A stretch of 64,000 nucleotides of DNA from NCBI RefSeq assembly GCF_003725735.1, contig NZ_RJTM01000035.1, positions 1-64,000 on the forward strand. Reading direction: 5' to 3'. This stretch comes from Sinomicrobium pectinilyticum. GTDB taxonomy: Bacteria > Bacteroidota > Bacteroidia > Flavobacteriales > Flavobacteriaceae. The position numbers and the translations under genes were made by a program. The notes below the pieces were generated by a model, which made no database searches, was not told the origin of the DNA, and saw only the letters and a program-made list of their open reading frames with translations. This document shows positions 42,461 through 50,799 of this stretch, piece after piece (the stretch's first letter is position 1; every line of letters starts with the position of its first letter).

Positions 42461-42887
42461 GAAGAATAATGTTAAAGTTTAACTTGGCGTGTTCAGTACA
42501 TGACAAAATTTGTTGTGGAGCCATCTGCCCCGAAAACCGGTTTCCCTGCCCCGAAGGCAGCTTCCTTCAACCCGGGTATCTGGTTATCCCCGATTTGCTC
42601 CCGTGAAACAGGGGAATGTATCCGGGAGTTATCAAACCGCACTTTTGCCACATACCCAACGTAGTGTGTGACATCTAAAATACAAAAAAGACAGACACTA
42701 GTATATTGAGTGTCACAATAAATAGACGAAAAAAAGGAAGAAATGTTACAACCCTGATGGAATTGTTTGTTGGCACGGGTCCAAGAGCCGGAACGTTGCG
42801 ATTTAAATTATAATCTTATACAGGGCAATAGGTTTATGAGTCGATGGCATAATATTTAATCAATTCAAACATGTGATAATCAAAAAA
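42461..42887. other. Intergenic spacer
   Basis: Between the M16 pair and a small response-regulator remnant. It holds the presumed promoter of the M16 genes on the minus strand, but a consensus pair of boxes with proper spacing could not be fixed. No gene was recognised. Confidence 0.45.
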
Positions 42888-43010
42888 ATGAAATACAACG
42901 TCATTGTTTATCAAGACCATCCTGTCTTTAGGTACGGAGTGGTTCGGTACTTTCTGCATACCCATAACCGGAACCTTTGCCAGCTACAAAAGAAATTTAA
43001 CGGAGTCCGG
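42888..43010 (+). pseudogene. Receiver-domain fragment of a NarL/FixJ-type response regulator
   Basis: The frame from this ATG starts MKYNVIVYQDHPVFRYGVV, which follows the start of LuxR-type response regulators closely (the family reads I-V-D-D-H-P-x-F-R-x-G-V). The first of the paired acidic residues is Gln here. After about 30 codons the similarity ends and the frame runs antisense into the sigma factor gene. It is a leftover of a response regulator, not a working gene. Confidence 0.5.
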
Positions 43011-44238
43011 CTATTTTTTTCTTCAGATTTCTTTTTTCGGCTCCGGAAGTACACTTTGCCAAAGCTTCGGAATAGTGTTTTAAAGCTTCAGCTTTGTTTA
43101 CGGTGGTATATAAATATCCGAGCAAAGCGTGATAAAAAACTGTTTTTTCCTGCCGGAGTTTTTCAACCTCCCTTATCCCCTCTTCATTACCGTAAACGCG
43201 GGCATAAGCAAAGGCACGGTTTAATGCGGTAGCGGGGGAATATTCTATGAGAATGAGCCGGTTGTACAGTTGTAATATATGCTGCCATTTGTCCTTATCG
43301 GTTGGGGTGGTATGCCAGTAAGCAATCCCTGCTTCCAGGTGATATTTGGAAGCCGCGTTGCCGGAGCAGGCCTCTACCAGGTAATAATTCCCCCTCTGTA
43401 TCAAGTCTTTATCCCATTCCTTTTTATCCTGTTCTTCAAACAATACGGTTTCTCCCGTATTATCCGTTCTCGCATCCAGCCGGGAGCTCTGAAAGCACAT
43501 CAGGGCCAGAAGTGCATTCACCTGAGGCGTATTGGTCCTCCGGTCCCCGACAAGTACCAGGGCCAGCCGTATCGCTTCGGAACAAAAATCTTTTCGTATC
43601 AAATGGTTCCCCGACCTGGAAAAATACCCTTCGTTAAACAGGAGATAGAGTGTCCGTAATACGGAATCCATCCGGGAAAGCACAACCGGCTCCGGTAGCC
43701 GGTCGATATGGACATTGTTTTTGCGAAGATTGGCTTTGGCCCGGAACAAGCGTTTTTTTATCGTTTCTTTCGCAGAGAGAAAAGCATGGGCAATTTCCTT
43801 TATGCTGAATCCGCACAATACCTGAAGAGCCAGGCATATCTGGTTTTCCGGCGCATTTACCGGATCGCACACCCAAAATATCATGGCCAGCTGGCTATCG
43901 GCAATAACCTCTTCGGAAAAATCTATCTCCCCCGGCCCTTCCGGGGAATCCTCTTTTAAAGAAACACTGACCTTTGTTTCAAAAACCGCTCGCCTTCTCA
44001 GGTGGTCTTTGGCTTTGTTCCGCGCTACGGTGTACAGCCACCCGGCCGGATTATCGGGCATGCCTTGTATTTTCCATTCTTCCGTCGCTTTCAAAAAAGT
44101 GGCGCTGGCAATATCTTCCGCGGTTTCCATATCCTTTAAACCAAAATGACGGCACAATACTGCCGTCATCCTGGCATATTCATGCCGGAACAGATATGGT
44201 AAAACTTCTCTATATGTTTTCTTGTCCGACATTTTCAT
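42997..44238 (-). CDS. ECF42-type RNA polymerase sigma factor
   Basis: A 413-residue sigma factor with regions 2 (about 15-85) and 4 (about 115-175, FSIKEIAHAFLSAKETIKKRLFRAK), followed by a long C-terminal extension of the DUF6596/TPR-like kind (about 185-410). This architecture, together with a neighbouring YCII/DGPF protein, defines the ECF42 group, in which the C-terminal extension regulates activity instead of an anti-sigma factor. The start overlaps the stop of the YCII gene in TAATG, so translation is coupled. No anti-sigma gene is seen. Confidence 0.88.
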   Translation of the reverse strand: MKMSDKKTYREVLPYLFRHEYARMTAVLCRHFGLKDMETAEDIASATFLKATEEWKIQGMPDNPAGWLYTVARNKAKDHLRRRAVFETKVSVSLKEDSPEGPGEIDFSEEVIADSQLAMIFWVCDPVNAPENQICLALQVLCGFSIKEIAHAFLSAKETIKKRLFRAKANLRKNNVHIDRLPEPVVLSRMDSVLRTLYLLFNEGYFSRSGNHLIRKDFCSEAIRLALVLVGDRRTNTPQVNALLALMCFQSSRLDARTDNTGETVLFEEQDKKEWDKDLIQRGNYYLVEACSGNAASKYHLEAGIAYWHTTPTDKDKWQHILQLYNRLILIEYSPATALNRAFAYARVYGNEEGIREVEKLRQEKTVFYHALLGYLYTTVNKAEALKHYSEALAKCTSGAEKRNLKKKIAGLR

Positions 44239-44579
44239 TATTTACCCGGAGTAGGTAATACGGCCCTTACTTCCACATTTCCTCCCGCTTTGAGGATGGG
44301 ATTGCTCTTGGCCAGTTCTACGGCTTCTTCAATAGATCCCGTTTTTACGATCATAAAACCACTTATAAATTCCTTGATCTCCGTATAAGGGCCGTCCGTA
44401 ACAACATTATCGGGTTTGACGGTCTTTGCTTCGTCTGCCGAGAGACGGTTGCCCTTGTCCGCAAGTTTGTTCTGTGCCGCTATGCTTCCCAACCAGTTCA
44501 TCCTTTCCCGTATCTGTTCCGGAGAAGGGTTGGTATGCGGATCGGCACTGTTTCTGAAAATTAATACGAATTCTTTCAT
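44238..44579 (-). CDS. YCII-related (DGPF-domain) protein
   Basis: A 113-residue protein of the YCII fold. The family motif reads TDGPYTEIKEFISGFMIV near residues 60-77, and a partner helix ends with EVRAVLP. Such proteins are the standard companions of ECF42 sigma factors; the activity is unknown. Upstream in-frame Met codons are poor and the family N-terminus KEFVLIFRN begins at the ATG used. The following sigma gene starts at its stop codon. The promoter lies between it and the divergent hemN gene. Confidence 0.88.
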   Translation of the reverse strand: MKEFVLIFRNSADPHTNPSPEQIRERMNWLGSIAAQNKLADKGNRLSADEAKTVKPDNVVTDGPYTEIKEFISGFMIVKTGSIEEAVELAKSNPILKAGGNVEVRAVLPTPGK

Positions 44580-44753
44580 CTTTATAAATTTTAATATTTC
44601 TATCCCTATGACGAACGAGACCGAAAAAGGGGGACAGAAAATCTTGCTTTTTTTACGGATCGGGCACTGTGCAACTAAAATACGAACTTTATCTGTAAAC
44701 CTGCCAACACAGCAGATGACCTGTTTAATATAGCAAACCTCCCCGAACCGTAT

Positions 44754-44797
44754 ATGACAAATATCATCTCCGGAGAACATTCCTCATTGTAGTTTTG
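44754..44797 (+). promoter_or_regulatory. hemN promoter with Fnr-like palindrome
   Basis: The palindrome ATGACAAATATCAT (44754-44767) is followed after 22 bases by TAGTTTTG (44790-44797), a full -7 match. No TTTG is found at -33, where the palindrome centre sits at about -42, as expected for an activator-dependent promoter. The cco operon promoter has the same layout, and the bases after the -7 box (CTGTCAAAA versus CTGTAAAAT) also agree. Confidence 0.7.
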
Positions 44798-44815
44798 CTG
44801 TCAAAACAAGTAAGC

Positions 44816-46180
44816 ATGAAGGATTCCCTGATCCGAAAATATGACGTGGCAGGCCCCAGGTACACCAGTTACCCTACGGTACCTTACTGGGACCCGGACA
44901 GTTTTTCCAGCCGGCACTGGATATCTTCGGTGAGAAGCGCTTTTTCCGGGGGAGATTTTTCCCGGGAAATAAGTCTTTATATTCACCTGCCGTTCTGTGA
45001 AAGCCTTTGTACCTTTTGTGCCTGTCACAAGCGTATCACCAAAAGGCATGAAGTGGAAATCCCCTATATCGAATCCGTTTTGAAAGAATGGAAATTGTAT
45101 GTGGAAATGCTGAGCCATGTACCCAGGATAAAGGAAATCCATTTGGGTGGAGGCACCCCTACTTTTTTTGCGCCGGAACATCTCAAAATGCTCATAGACG
45201 GTATTTTAAAATATGCGGAAAGGGCCGTAAACTACGAATTCGGGTTCGAAGGCCATCCCAACAACACTACGGAAGATCACCTGAAAACATTGTATGGCCT
45301 CGGTTTCCGCAGGGTCAGTTTCGGTATACAGGATTATGCCCCTCATGTGCAGCGGGCCATCCACCGGGTGCAACCCTTTGAGAAGGTACGTGAGGTTACC
45401 GATGCTGCCTGGATAACAGGTTTTACGTCGGTATCGCACGACCTGGTCTTCGGGCTGCCTTTTCAGACAGCTGAAGATGTGGAAAATACCATGCAATACA
45501 CCACGGCCCTGAAACCCGACAGAATAGCGCTCTACAGTTATGCCCATGTGCCCTGGATAAGCGGCAACGGGCAACGGGGGTTCCGCGAAGAGGACCTTCC
45601 CTCGGGAAAGGAAAAACGGCTATTGTATGAAACCGGAAAAAAATTGTTGCACAAAGCCGGGTATACCGAAATAGGGATGGATCATTTCGCCCTGGCCTCC
45701 GATCCGCTTTTCCGGGCTTCGGAAAACGGAACGCTCCACCGGAATTTTATGGGCTATACCACATCAAACACTCCCCTGCTCATAGGACTTGGGGTTTCCG
45801 CCATAAGCGATAGCTGGTACGGCTTTGCACAGAATGTAAAAAGTACAGAAGAATACCATGCTCTCGTAAACAATAATATACTTCCCATTCACAAAGGCCA
45901 TATTCTGAACGATGAGGACCTCATCATCCGCCGGCACATACTCAATCTTATGTGCGGTTTTTATACTTCCTGGAAAAATCCGGATATGTGGTTTACAGGT
46001 ATTCCCGAGGTACTTCATATGCTGAAAGAACCCCGGCAGGACGGTCTTGTGGAAATCCGGGACAATGAAATAAGGGTCACCCCGGCAGGAAAACCTTTCG
46101 TACGCAATATCTGTATGGCCTTCGATTTGAGATTGCAGCGAAAAAAACCGGAAACCCGGTTATTCAGTTCCACGGTGTAA
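44816..46180 (+). CDS. hemN: Oxygen-independent coproporphyrinogen III oxidase
   Basis: A 454-residue radical-SAM enzyme that makes protoporphyrinogen IX without oxygen. The [4Fe-4S]-binding motif C-x3-C-x2-C is in HLPFCESLCTFC near residues 60-70, preceded by SLYIHLPF, and the GGGTPTF motif follows at about 110. The HemN-specific N-terminus RKYDVAGPRYTSYPTVPYWD separates it from HemW. The ATG used is the family start; an upstream TTG adds seven residues. It has an Fnr-like site and a short leader of about 13 bases, consistent with induction at low oxygen. Confidence 0.93.
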   Translation: MKDSLIRKYDVAGPRYTSYPTVPYWDPDSFSSRHWISSVRSAFSGGDFSREISLYIHLPFCESLCTFCACHKRITKRHEVEIPYIESVLKEWKLYVEMLSHVPRIKEIHLGGGTPTFFAPEHLKMLIDGILKYAERAVNYEFGFEGHPNNTTEDHLKTLYGLGFRRVSFGIQDYAPHVQRAIHRVQPFEKVREVTDAAWITGFTSVSHDLVFGLPFQTAEDVENTMQYTTALKPDRIALYSYAHVPWISGNGQRGFREEDLPSGKEKRLLYETGKKLLHKAGYTEIGMDHFALASDPLFRASENGTLHRNFMGYTTSNTPLLIGLGVSAISDSWYGFAQNVKSTEEYHALVNNNILPIHKGHILNDEDLIIRRHILNLMCGFYTSWKNPDMWFTGIPEVLHMLKEPRQDGLVEIRDNEIRVTPAGKPFVRNICMAFDLRLQRKKPETRLFSSTV

Positions 46181-46229
46181 TCCGGACCTACTTAACATAC
46201 TTTACACTTATTTTTAGCCGGAAATTCCT

Positions 46230-46631
46230 TTAAGGGTTCCCGGCAATGCCCGGTTTTCTGTTCATATAGATCCCGAGGTACAAATGCGTGGACATTTTCC
46301 TGGCATTGTTCTTGGCCCGTTCAGCCAGTTCGCCCTGAAACATCTGATCTATGGTTTTGATCCATAACCGCATCCATTCTCCGAAGTGTTTTATTTCCAC
46401 GGTATGATCCGTATCAGCATCCATATGAATATGGGCTATACGCGGGTTTCCTTTATATACGGCTTTGTGAAAAAGGTTGGATTCCCAGAAATCCGTGAGC
46501 TTTTCCATATGTGCCTCCCAATCGGTGATCACCCGGTTGAAAAACGGGCCTATTTCCTCATTTTCCCTCACTTCTTCGTAAAAGGAAGAAACGAGCCTGG
46601 AGATATCATTCCTGTTCTGAATATCTTTCAT
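46230..46631 (-). CDS. Group III truncated haemoglobin
   Basis: A 133-residue globin of the truncated 2-over-2 type. The proximal His is in NPRIAHIHM near residues 62-70, with the FFNRVITDW segment and Trp residues typical of group III. The protein would bind oxygen or nitric oxide, which fits the neighbouring micro-oxic respiration genes. On the minus strand a TATTTTTG box about 115 bases upstream could drive it on its own; it can also be the last gene of the cco operon. Confidence 0.9.
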   Translation of the reverse strand: MKDIQNRNDISRLVSSFYEEVRENEEIGPFFNRVITDWEAHMEKLTDFWESNLFHKAVYKGNPRIAHIHMDADTDHTVEIKHFGEWMRLWIKTIDQMFQGELAERAKNNARKMSTHLYLGIYMNRKPGIAGNP

Positions 46632-46781
46632 TATCTGTGATTGTTACGGATCAGTCCTAAAACCTGTTTGCCCGGAGACACAACTGACGGTAAAGTGATT
46701 ATAATTATACATTCATGTACTCCGTTGAAATACATGAAAACTCATGACAAAAATAAGGCAAATGCATATACCGCCCCAATA

Positions 46782-47483
46782 TCAATGACATTGTACATGG
46801 TATGTTGCTTCGTCAACTACAGGGCCGGGAGATATATACGGAATGTTGAGGCCAAGTCCTCTCAGTATAAAGAGGCATCCCATACCTATGACAAAAACCG
46901 GGACCAGTTTTTGCAGTTTCTGCCGTGCCTTTTGTTTGAGTACGTTACCAAGATATACAAATACCGTCATCAGGGGTATGGTCCCCGTTCCGAAAAAGGC
47001 CATAAACAAACCGCTTTTCCATACCTCATCCGCAGTCATCGCCGCCAGTACAGCCATATACACCATTCCGCAAGGCAATAACCCGTTTAGAAATCCGGCA
47101 GCAAAGAAAGTGCCCGGGGACTTTCTTTTCATAGCAGCCCCGAGACGGTTCTTTACCATTGCAATACCGCGGAAATACCATGCGGGCAACACACCGGACG
47201 GTATCTTAAGCCCGGGCAATAATACAATGGCTATCATGACAACCCCTGTAATTACTGATAACTGCTGCTGTACCCCGAACAGGCGGAAACCCAGCCCCAG
47301 CGTTCCGAATAACAACCCGATAAGCGTATAGGTGACAATCCGTCCCAAATGGTAGCTCGCCAGTTGCAGGGCCTTTTTCTTCCCGTTATTCCGGTCTACC
47401 GGCAACATCAATGCAACGGGACCACACATACCAACGCAGTGAAAGCCCCCGGCTATTCCCAATATGATTGCAGATATAAGCAT
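46782..47483 (-). CDS. SafE/TauE-like membrane protein of the cbb3 cluster
   Basis: A 233-residue polytopic protein with about six helices. The first helix has GGFHCVGMCGP with two Cys and a His, and the pattern GFLNGLLPCGMVYMAV near residue 125 carries another Cys; this matches the sulfite exporter TauE/SafE relatives that sit in cbb3 oxidase clusters of Bacteroidota and are thought to help copper or heme delivery. It lies 41 bases downstream of fixH on the same strand and is co-transcribed. Confidence 0.82.
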   Translation of the reverse strand: MLISAIILGIAGGFHCVGMCGPVALMLPVDRNNGKKKALQLASYHLGRIVTYTLIGLLFGTLGLGFRLFGVQQQLSVITGVVMIAIVLLPGLKIPSGVLPAWYFRGIAMVKNRLGAAMKRKSPGTFFAAGFLNGLLPCGMVYMAVLAAMTADEVWKSGLFMAFFGTGTIPLMTVFVYLGNVLKQKARQKLQKLVPVFVIGMGCLFILRGLGLNIPYISPGPVVDEATYHVQCH

Positions 47484-47524
47484 TTTATATATGTTTGTGT
47501 TATTCCTCCTTCAAACACAGCAAA

Positions 47525-47980
47525 TCAATACATGATTTTCTTATGTGTGAGAAACCGGTCATCACCGTACTGCCAGTCGATTTCCAGGTTCCATCGCCCC
47601 GGAAGCAACTGCGGGGCCGGGACCAGTAAAAAAGTTTCCGTAAGCGTTATCGGCACTTCAAAATCTTCTGCCCGGTCAGAGGGCCGGTAGAAGGATACCT
47701 TTCCGGTAATTTTTTGCATATCGGCCTGTTCCGGAAAATAAATATAAATTCCTGCTGCCTTTTGTTCCACCCGGGGTTCCATTCCTTCCGCATGTGTCCG
47801 TTGTTCCCTGTCCATATCCTGCTGGAAAGACAATTCCCTGGCATAATATGCTTCGGTCACCAGCTGGTGATCGTATTTCTTCTCCGTATTCATCCGAATT
47901 ACGAACGACATAATGAAGGTTATAAACCCTATAAAGGCCAGAACTACAGCTGTTCCCCAGTTTGTTTTTATTTTTTTCAT
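47525..47980 (-). CDS. fixH: FixH-family cbb3 assembly protein
   Basis: A 151-residue protein with one N-terminal membrane helix (about residues 8-28) and a periplasmic beta-rich domain. The FixH pattern NWGTAVVLAFIGFITFIMSFVI and the closing PGRWNLEIDWQYGD are seen. FixH (CcoH) is required for the assembly or stability of cbb3 oxidase. It lies between ccoG and the SafE-like gene, after a 242-base spacer that carries a large hairpin. Confidence 0.87.
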   Translation of the reverse strand: MKKIKTNWGTAVVLAFIGFITFIMSFVIRMNTEKKYDHQLVTEAYYARELSFQQDMDREQRTHAEGMEPRVEQKAAGIYIYFPEQADMQKITGKVSFYRPSDRAEDFEVPITLTETFLLVPAPQLLPGRWNLEIDWQYGDDRFLTHKKIMY

Positions 47981-48103
47981 GGCTTTCTGTTTCTATAGTG
48001 CCGGTTATTTAAGTACCCGTAAAACTTGTTTTTCAATAAAATGAACGCATTGACATTATCTTAGAGGAGACCCGGTTTTGTCATCCATCAAAACTGGTTG
48101 TGT

Positions 48104-48178
48104 AAAAAAGCCGCCATCCCGTCCAAACAGATTAAAATATTCAGACCATAAACCTATCCGGATATCGGGGATGACGGC
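48104..48178 (-). terminator. Long-loop hairpin with U-run between ccoG and fixH
   Basis: In the minus-strand transcript GCCGUCAUCCCCG pairs with CGGGAUGGCGGC (one G-U, one bulge) across a 44-base loop and is followed by six U. It could act as a partial terminator or as the end of a processed RNA. The large loop makes classical termination uncertain. Confidence 0.45.
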
Positions 48179-48222
48179 CGGACTACTAAATAAACCAACT
48201 ACTATATTTCATACCTCTCGTA

Positions 48223-49641
48223 CTACCGGTAATGTGCGGGACCCTGGAAACTTACTTTAGTTGTTTCTATCTGTTCCCCGTTGCGGAACAGTCCGAGTTT
48301 CAGTTTTGTTTTTTCTCCGTCCAGCCGGGATAACGGGACCCTGATAAACAAGGTTCCTTCGGCAAATCCCTGTTTCGGGATCGTAAAGTACTCGCCGGAG
48401 ACCGGTTTTACTTCTCCACCGCCGGAAAGCAACCGGAAACTTATGCTGTCCAGCGTACTGGTCGTTTTATTTACAGCCTTGTAGGTGTATACATTGCTAA
48501 TAATATTTCCTTCTTCCCTGTGGTACAACTGCCCCGGAAGACGGAGAAGCGTAGTTTCCACCTCGTTTCTCATAAGTAACAGTCCCGTGAGTATCCCTAC
48601 CAGTATGAACAATACGGCGGCATAACCTTTCATTCTCAATGTAACCCGGAAAGGTGCTTTGGTACGAATATTTTCCTCGTTCGTATACCGGATAAGCCCT
48701 GTTGGAAAGCCTACCTTTTCCATAATATGGTCGCAGGCATCTATACAGGCGGTACAGTTCACACATTCCAGTTGCGTACCGTTGCGGATATCTATTCCCG
48801 TAGGACATACCTGTACACATTGCAGGCAATCTATACAATCTCCGTATCCCGTTGTTTTCCTGTCCTCATTCTTCCGGAACTTTTTCCGGCCGTTTTCCCC
48901 TTCTCCTCTTGTATAGTCGTAAGCTACCACAATCGATTTTTCGTCGAGCAATACGCCCTGTAACCTGCCGTACGGACAGGCAATGATACATACCTGTTCC
49001 CGGAACCAGGCAAACACAAAATAGAACACCCCCGTAAAGACCAGGAGAGGTATAAATGTCCCCGGGTGGGAAGCAGGCCCTTCTTTTATATATTCCAGCA
49101 ACACATCGCCTCCTATGAGGTAAGCGAGGAATATATTGGCAATGAGAAAGGAAACGAGCAGGAATATACTCCATTTCAGAAGCCGTTTCCGTATTTTTTC
49201 CCCGTTCCAGACCTGTTTGTCCAGTCGCATCTGTGCGCCGCGGTCTCCTTCTATCCAGTATTCGATCCTGCGGAACACCATTTCCATAAAAATGGTCTGC
49301 GGGCATATCCACCCACAGAATATCCTCCCGAAAGCCACGGTAAAAAGTGCCAGGAAAACGACACCGACAATCATGGAAAGGACAAAGAGATAGAAATCCT
49401 GCGGCCAGAAAGGGAAACCGAAAATATGAAACCGCCTTTCCAATATATTGAACAGCAGAAATTGATTGCCGTTTACTTTTATAAAGGGGGCCAGGAACAG
49501 GAATATAAGCAGGATATAGCTCACCAGGGTCCTGCGGGTATAATACTTTCCCGAAGGTTTTTTAGGAAAAACCCAGGCCCTCTTTCCTTCAGCATTTACC
49601 GTACCTATGGAATCCCGGAAATTCTCGTTCTCTTGTATCAT
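48223..49641 (-). CDS. ccoG: Cytochrome c oxidase accessory protein CcoG
   Basis: A 472-residue membrane ferredoxin (RdxA/FixG family). Five or six membrane helices occupy residues 35-210 and include the CGWICPQTIFMEMVFRR block; a two-[4Fe-4S] ferredoxin insert follows at about 255-310 with CIDCLQCVQVCPTGID and CVNCTACIDACD; the C-terminus is an Ig-like periplasmic domain. CcoG reduces copper for the cbb3 active site. It lies 113 bases downstream of ccoP. Confidence 0.95.
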   Translation of the reverse strand: MIQENENFRDSIGTVNAEGKRAWVFPKKPSGKYYTRRTLVSYILLIFLFLAPFIKVNGNQFLLFNILERRFHIFGFPFWPQDFYLFVLSMIVGVVFLALFTVAFGRIFCGWICPQTIFMEMVFRRIEYWIEGDRGAQMRLDKQVWNGEKIRKRLLKWSIFLLVSFLIANIFLAYLIGGDVLLEYIKEGPASHPGTFIPLLVFTGVFYFVFAWFREQVCIIACPYGRLQGVLLDEKSIVVAYDYTRGEGENGRKKFRKNEDRKTTGYGDCIDCLQCVQVCPTGIDIRNGTQLECVNCTACIDACDHIMEKVGFPTGLIRYTNEENIRTKAPFRVTLRMKGYAAVLFILVGILTGLLLMRNEVETTLLRLPGQLYHREEGNIISNVYTYKAVNKTTSTLDSISFRLLSGGGEVKPVSGEYFTIPKQGFAEGTLFIRVPLSRLDGEKTKLKLGLFRNGEQIETTKVSFQGPAHYR

Positions 49642-49661
49642 TTTTTATCTTTCTAAAAATA

Positions 49662-49748
49662 GGCTGCCCGGAATAACAAATAGCAATTCAGGATAACTAC
49701 CGGCGTAACCTGTAAATACGCCTTAACTAACAAAACCTCCGGGCAGCC
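49662..49748 (-). repeat. Inverted repeat spanning the ccoP-ccoG spacer
   Basis: GGCTGCCCGGA (49662-49672) and TCCGGGCAGCC (49738-49748) are perfect 11-base inverted copies separated by 65 bases, covering most of the spacer. In the minus transcript the stem is followed by U-A-UUUUU. It resembles the arrangement between ccoG and fixH. Confidence 0.5.
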
Positions 49749-49754
49749 CCGATC

Positions 49755-50615
49755 TTATTCTTCTTTTTCTTCCGGGATGTCTCCCTCCGGTTCTTTAGGA
49801 TTTACAGGGCTAGTCCCCTGCAAAGACAAGACATAACTGGCTACTTCCTGTATTTCCCGTGGGCTCAGGGACTGTTTCCAGGCGATCATCCCTTTGCCCG
49901 AACGCCCTCCTTCTGAAATAGTGTGAAACACGTTTTTAATACCTCCCCCCAGTATCCAGTACGGATCGGTAAGGTTAGGGCCTATCCCGCCACCGCCATC
50001 GGCCATGTGGCAGGCCACACAGTTGGTCTGAAATATGTTTTTTCCGCCTTCCAGGTCCTTCGTCTCCGTCAGCAGGGTTACCGTATTGGCATCGACCAGG
50101 TCTTTTGCGGTTTCCCTGTATTTAGCTATTGCTTCCTCGGCCCTGGCTACTTCTGCCCGGTATTCTTCTTCCTGGCCGGGCCCTCCGAACATTTCAAAAC
50201 GGATGATATAAACCACAGCAAACACTATAGTCAGATAAAAACCGTATATCCACCAGGGTGGCAGGGAATTGTCCAGCTCCCGGATGCCATCGTAATTATG
50301 GTCCAGAAGAATTTCCCCTTCCTCTTCCATCGGTTTGGACCCGGTGAGCTTTCGCATCCATACCCGGTACCATACTTCCCGGGCCTTTTCGGTTTCCCGC
50401 TGCTCTTCGGTCATCAGTATTTGCGTAAGCCTTCGCAAAGCTGACAGAACAGCTTCAACAGCGACAAGAATAATGGTGAAAACCAACAGGAATAAAAGCA
50501 CCTCGGGGTGTTCTATAAACGCGGGCTTGTCCCCGGAATCGATAAAATATTCCGCAGCACCGAAGACAAGGGCTACTATGACAATAATGCGCAGATAAGA
50601 TGAAAATGACCTCAT
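49755..50615 (-). CDS. ccoP: cbb3 oxidase diheme-type subunit CcoP, single-heme form
   Basis: A 286-residue subunit with two membrane helices (about 5-25 and 35-55, plus one near 120) and a C-terminal cytochrome c domain. One heme site CVACH lies near residue 200, with an axial Met in KGMIAW further on; the second heme of proteobacterial CcoP is missing, as usual in Bacteroidota. The N-terminal PWWIYGFYLTIVFAV region matches the FixP_N domain. Its start overlaps the ccoQ stop (ATGA), the longer in-frame start being inside ccoQ. Confidence 0.93.
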   Translation of the reverse strand: MRSFSSYLRIIVIVALVFGAAEYFIDSGDKPAFIEHPEVLLFLLVFTIILVAVEAVLSALRRLTQILMTEEQRETEKAREVWYRVWMRKLTGSKPMEEEGEILLDHNYDGIRELDNSLPPWWIYGFYLTIVFAVVYIIRFEMFGGPGQEEEYRAEVARAEEAIAKYRETAKDLVDANTVTLLTETKDLEGGKNIFQTNCVACHMADGGGGIGPNLTDPYWILGGGIKNVFHTISEGGRSGKGMIAWKQSLSPREIQEVASYVLSLQGTSPVNPKEPEGDIPEEKEE

Positions 50616-50797
50616 GATTCTTGGTTTTCTCGGGATTCCAGGGGAATCTGTTTTACGGATTCTATATAATCTTTCTTCGCGGTAAATACCCACCAGAACA
50701 AGGCCAGGAAGAACAGGAAGAAAATGGACAGGGAGATGACAGGATATATCTCCACCCCATCAATACCGGCCAGATGATCTTTAACGAATTTGAGCAT
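50612..50797 (-). CDS. ccoQ: cbb3 oxidase small subunit CcoQ
   Basis: A 61-residue single-helix protein. The membrane helix is at residues 18-40 (YPVISLSIFFLFFLALFWWV) followed by a charged tail, the usual form of CcoQ/FixQ. It starts two bases after the stop of ccoNO and overlaps ccoP by four bases, so the three are translated as a block. Confidence 0.9.
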   Translation of the reverse strand: MLKFVKDHLAGIDGVEIYPVISLSIFFLFFLALFWWVFTAKKDYIESVKQIPLESRENQES

Positions 50798-50799
50798 GA

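Noticed and set aside
42873-43232. A 119-codon gene opposite the sigma factor
   Set aside because: Only the first 25-30 codons resemble a receiver domain; the rest is antisense to the sigma gene.
46744-46757. ATGACAAAAATAAG as a third Fnr box
   Set aside because: Only one half-site fits and it overlaps a -7 box, so the geometry differs from the two accepted sites.
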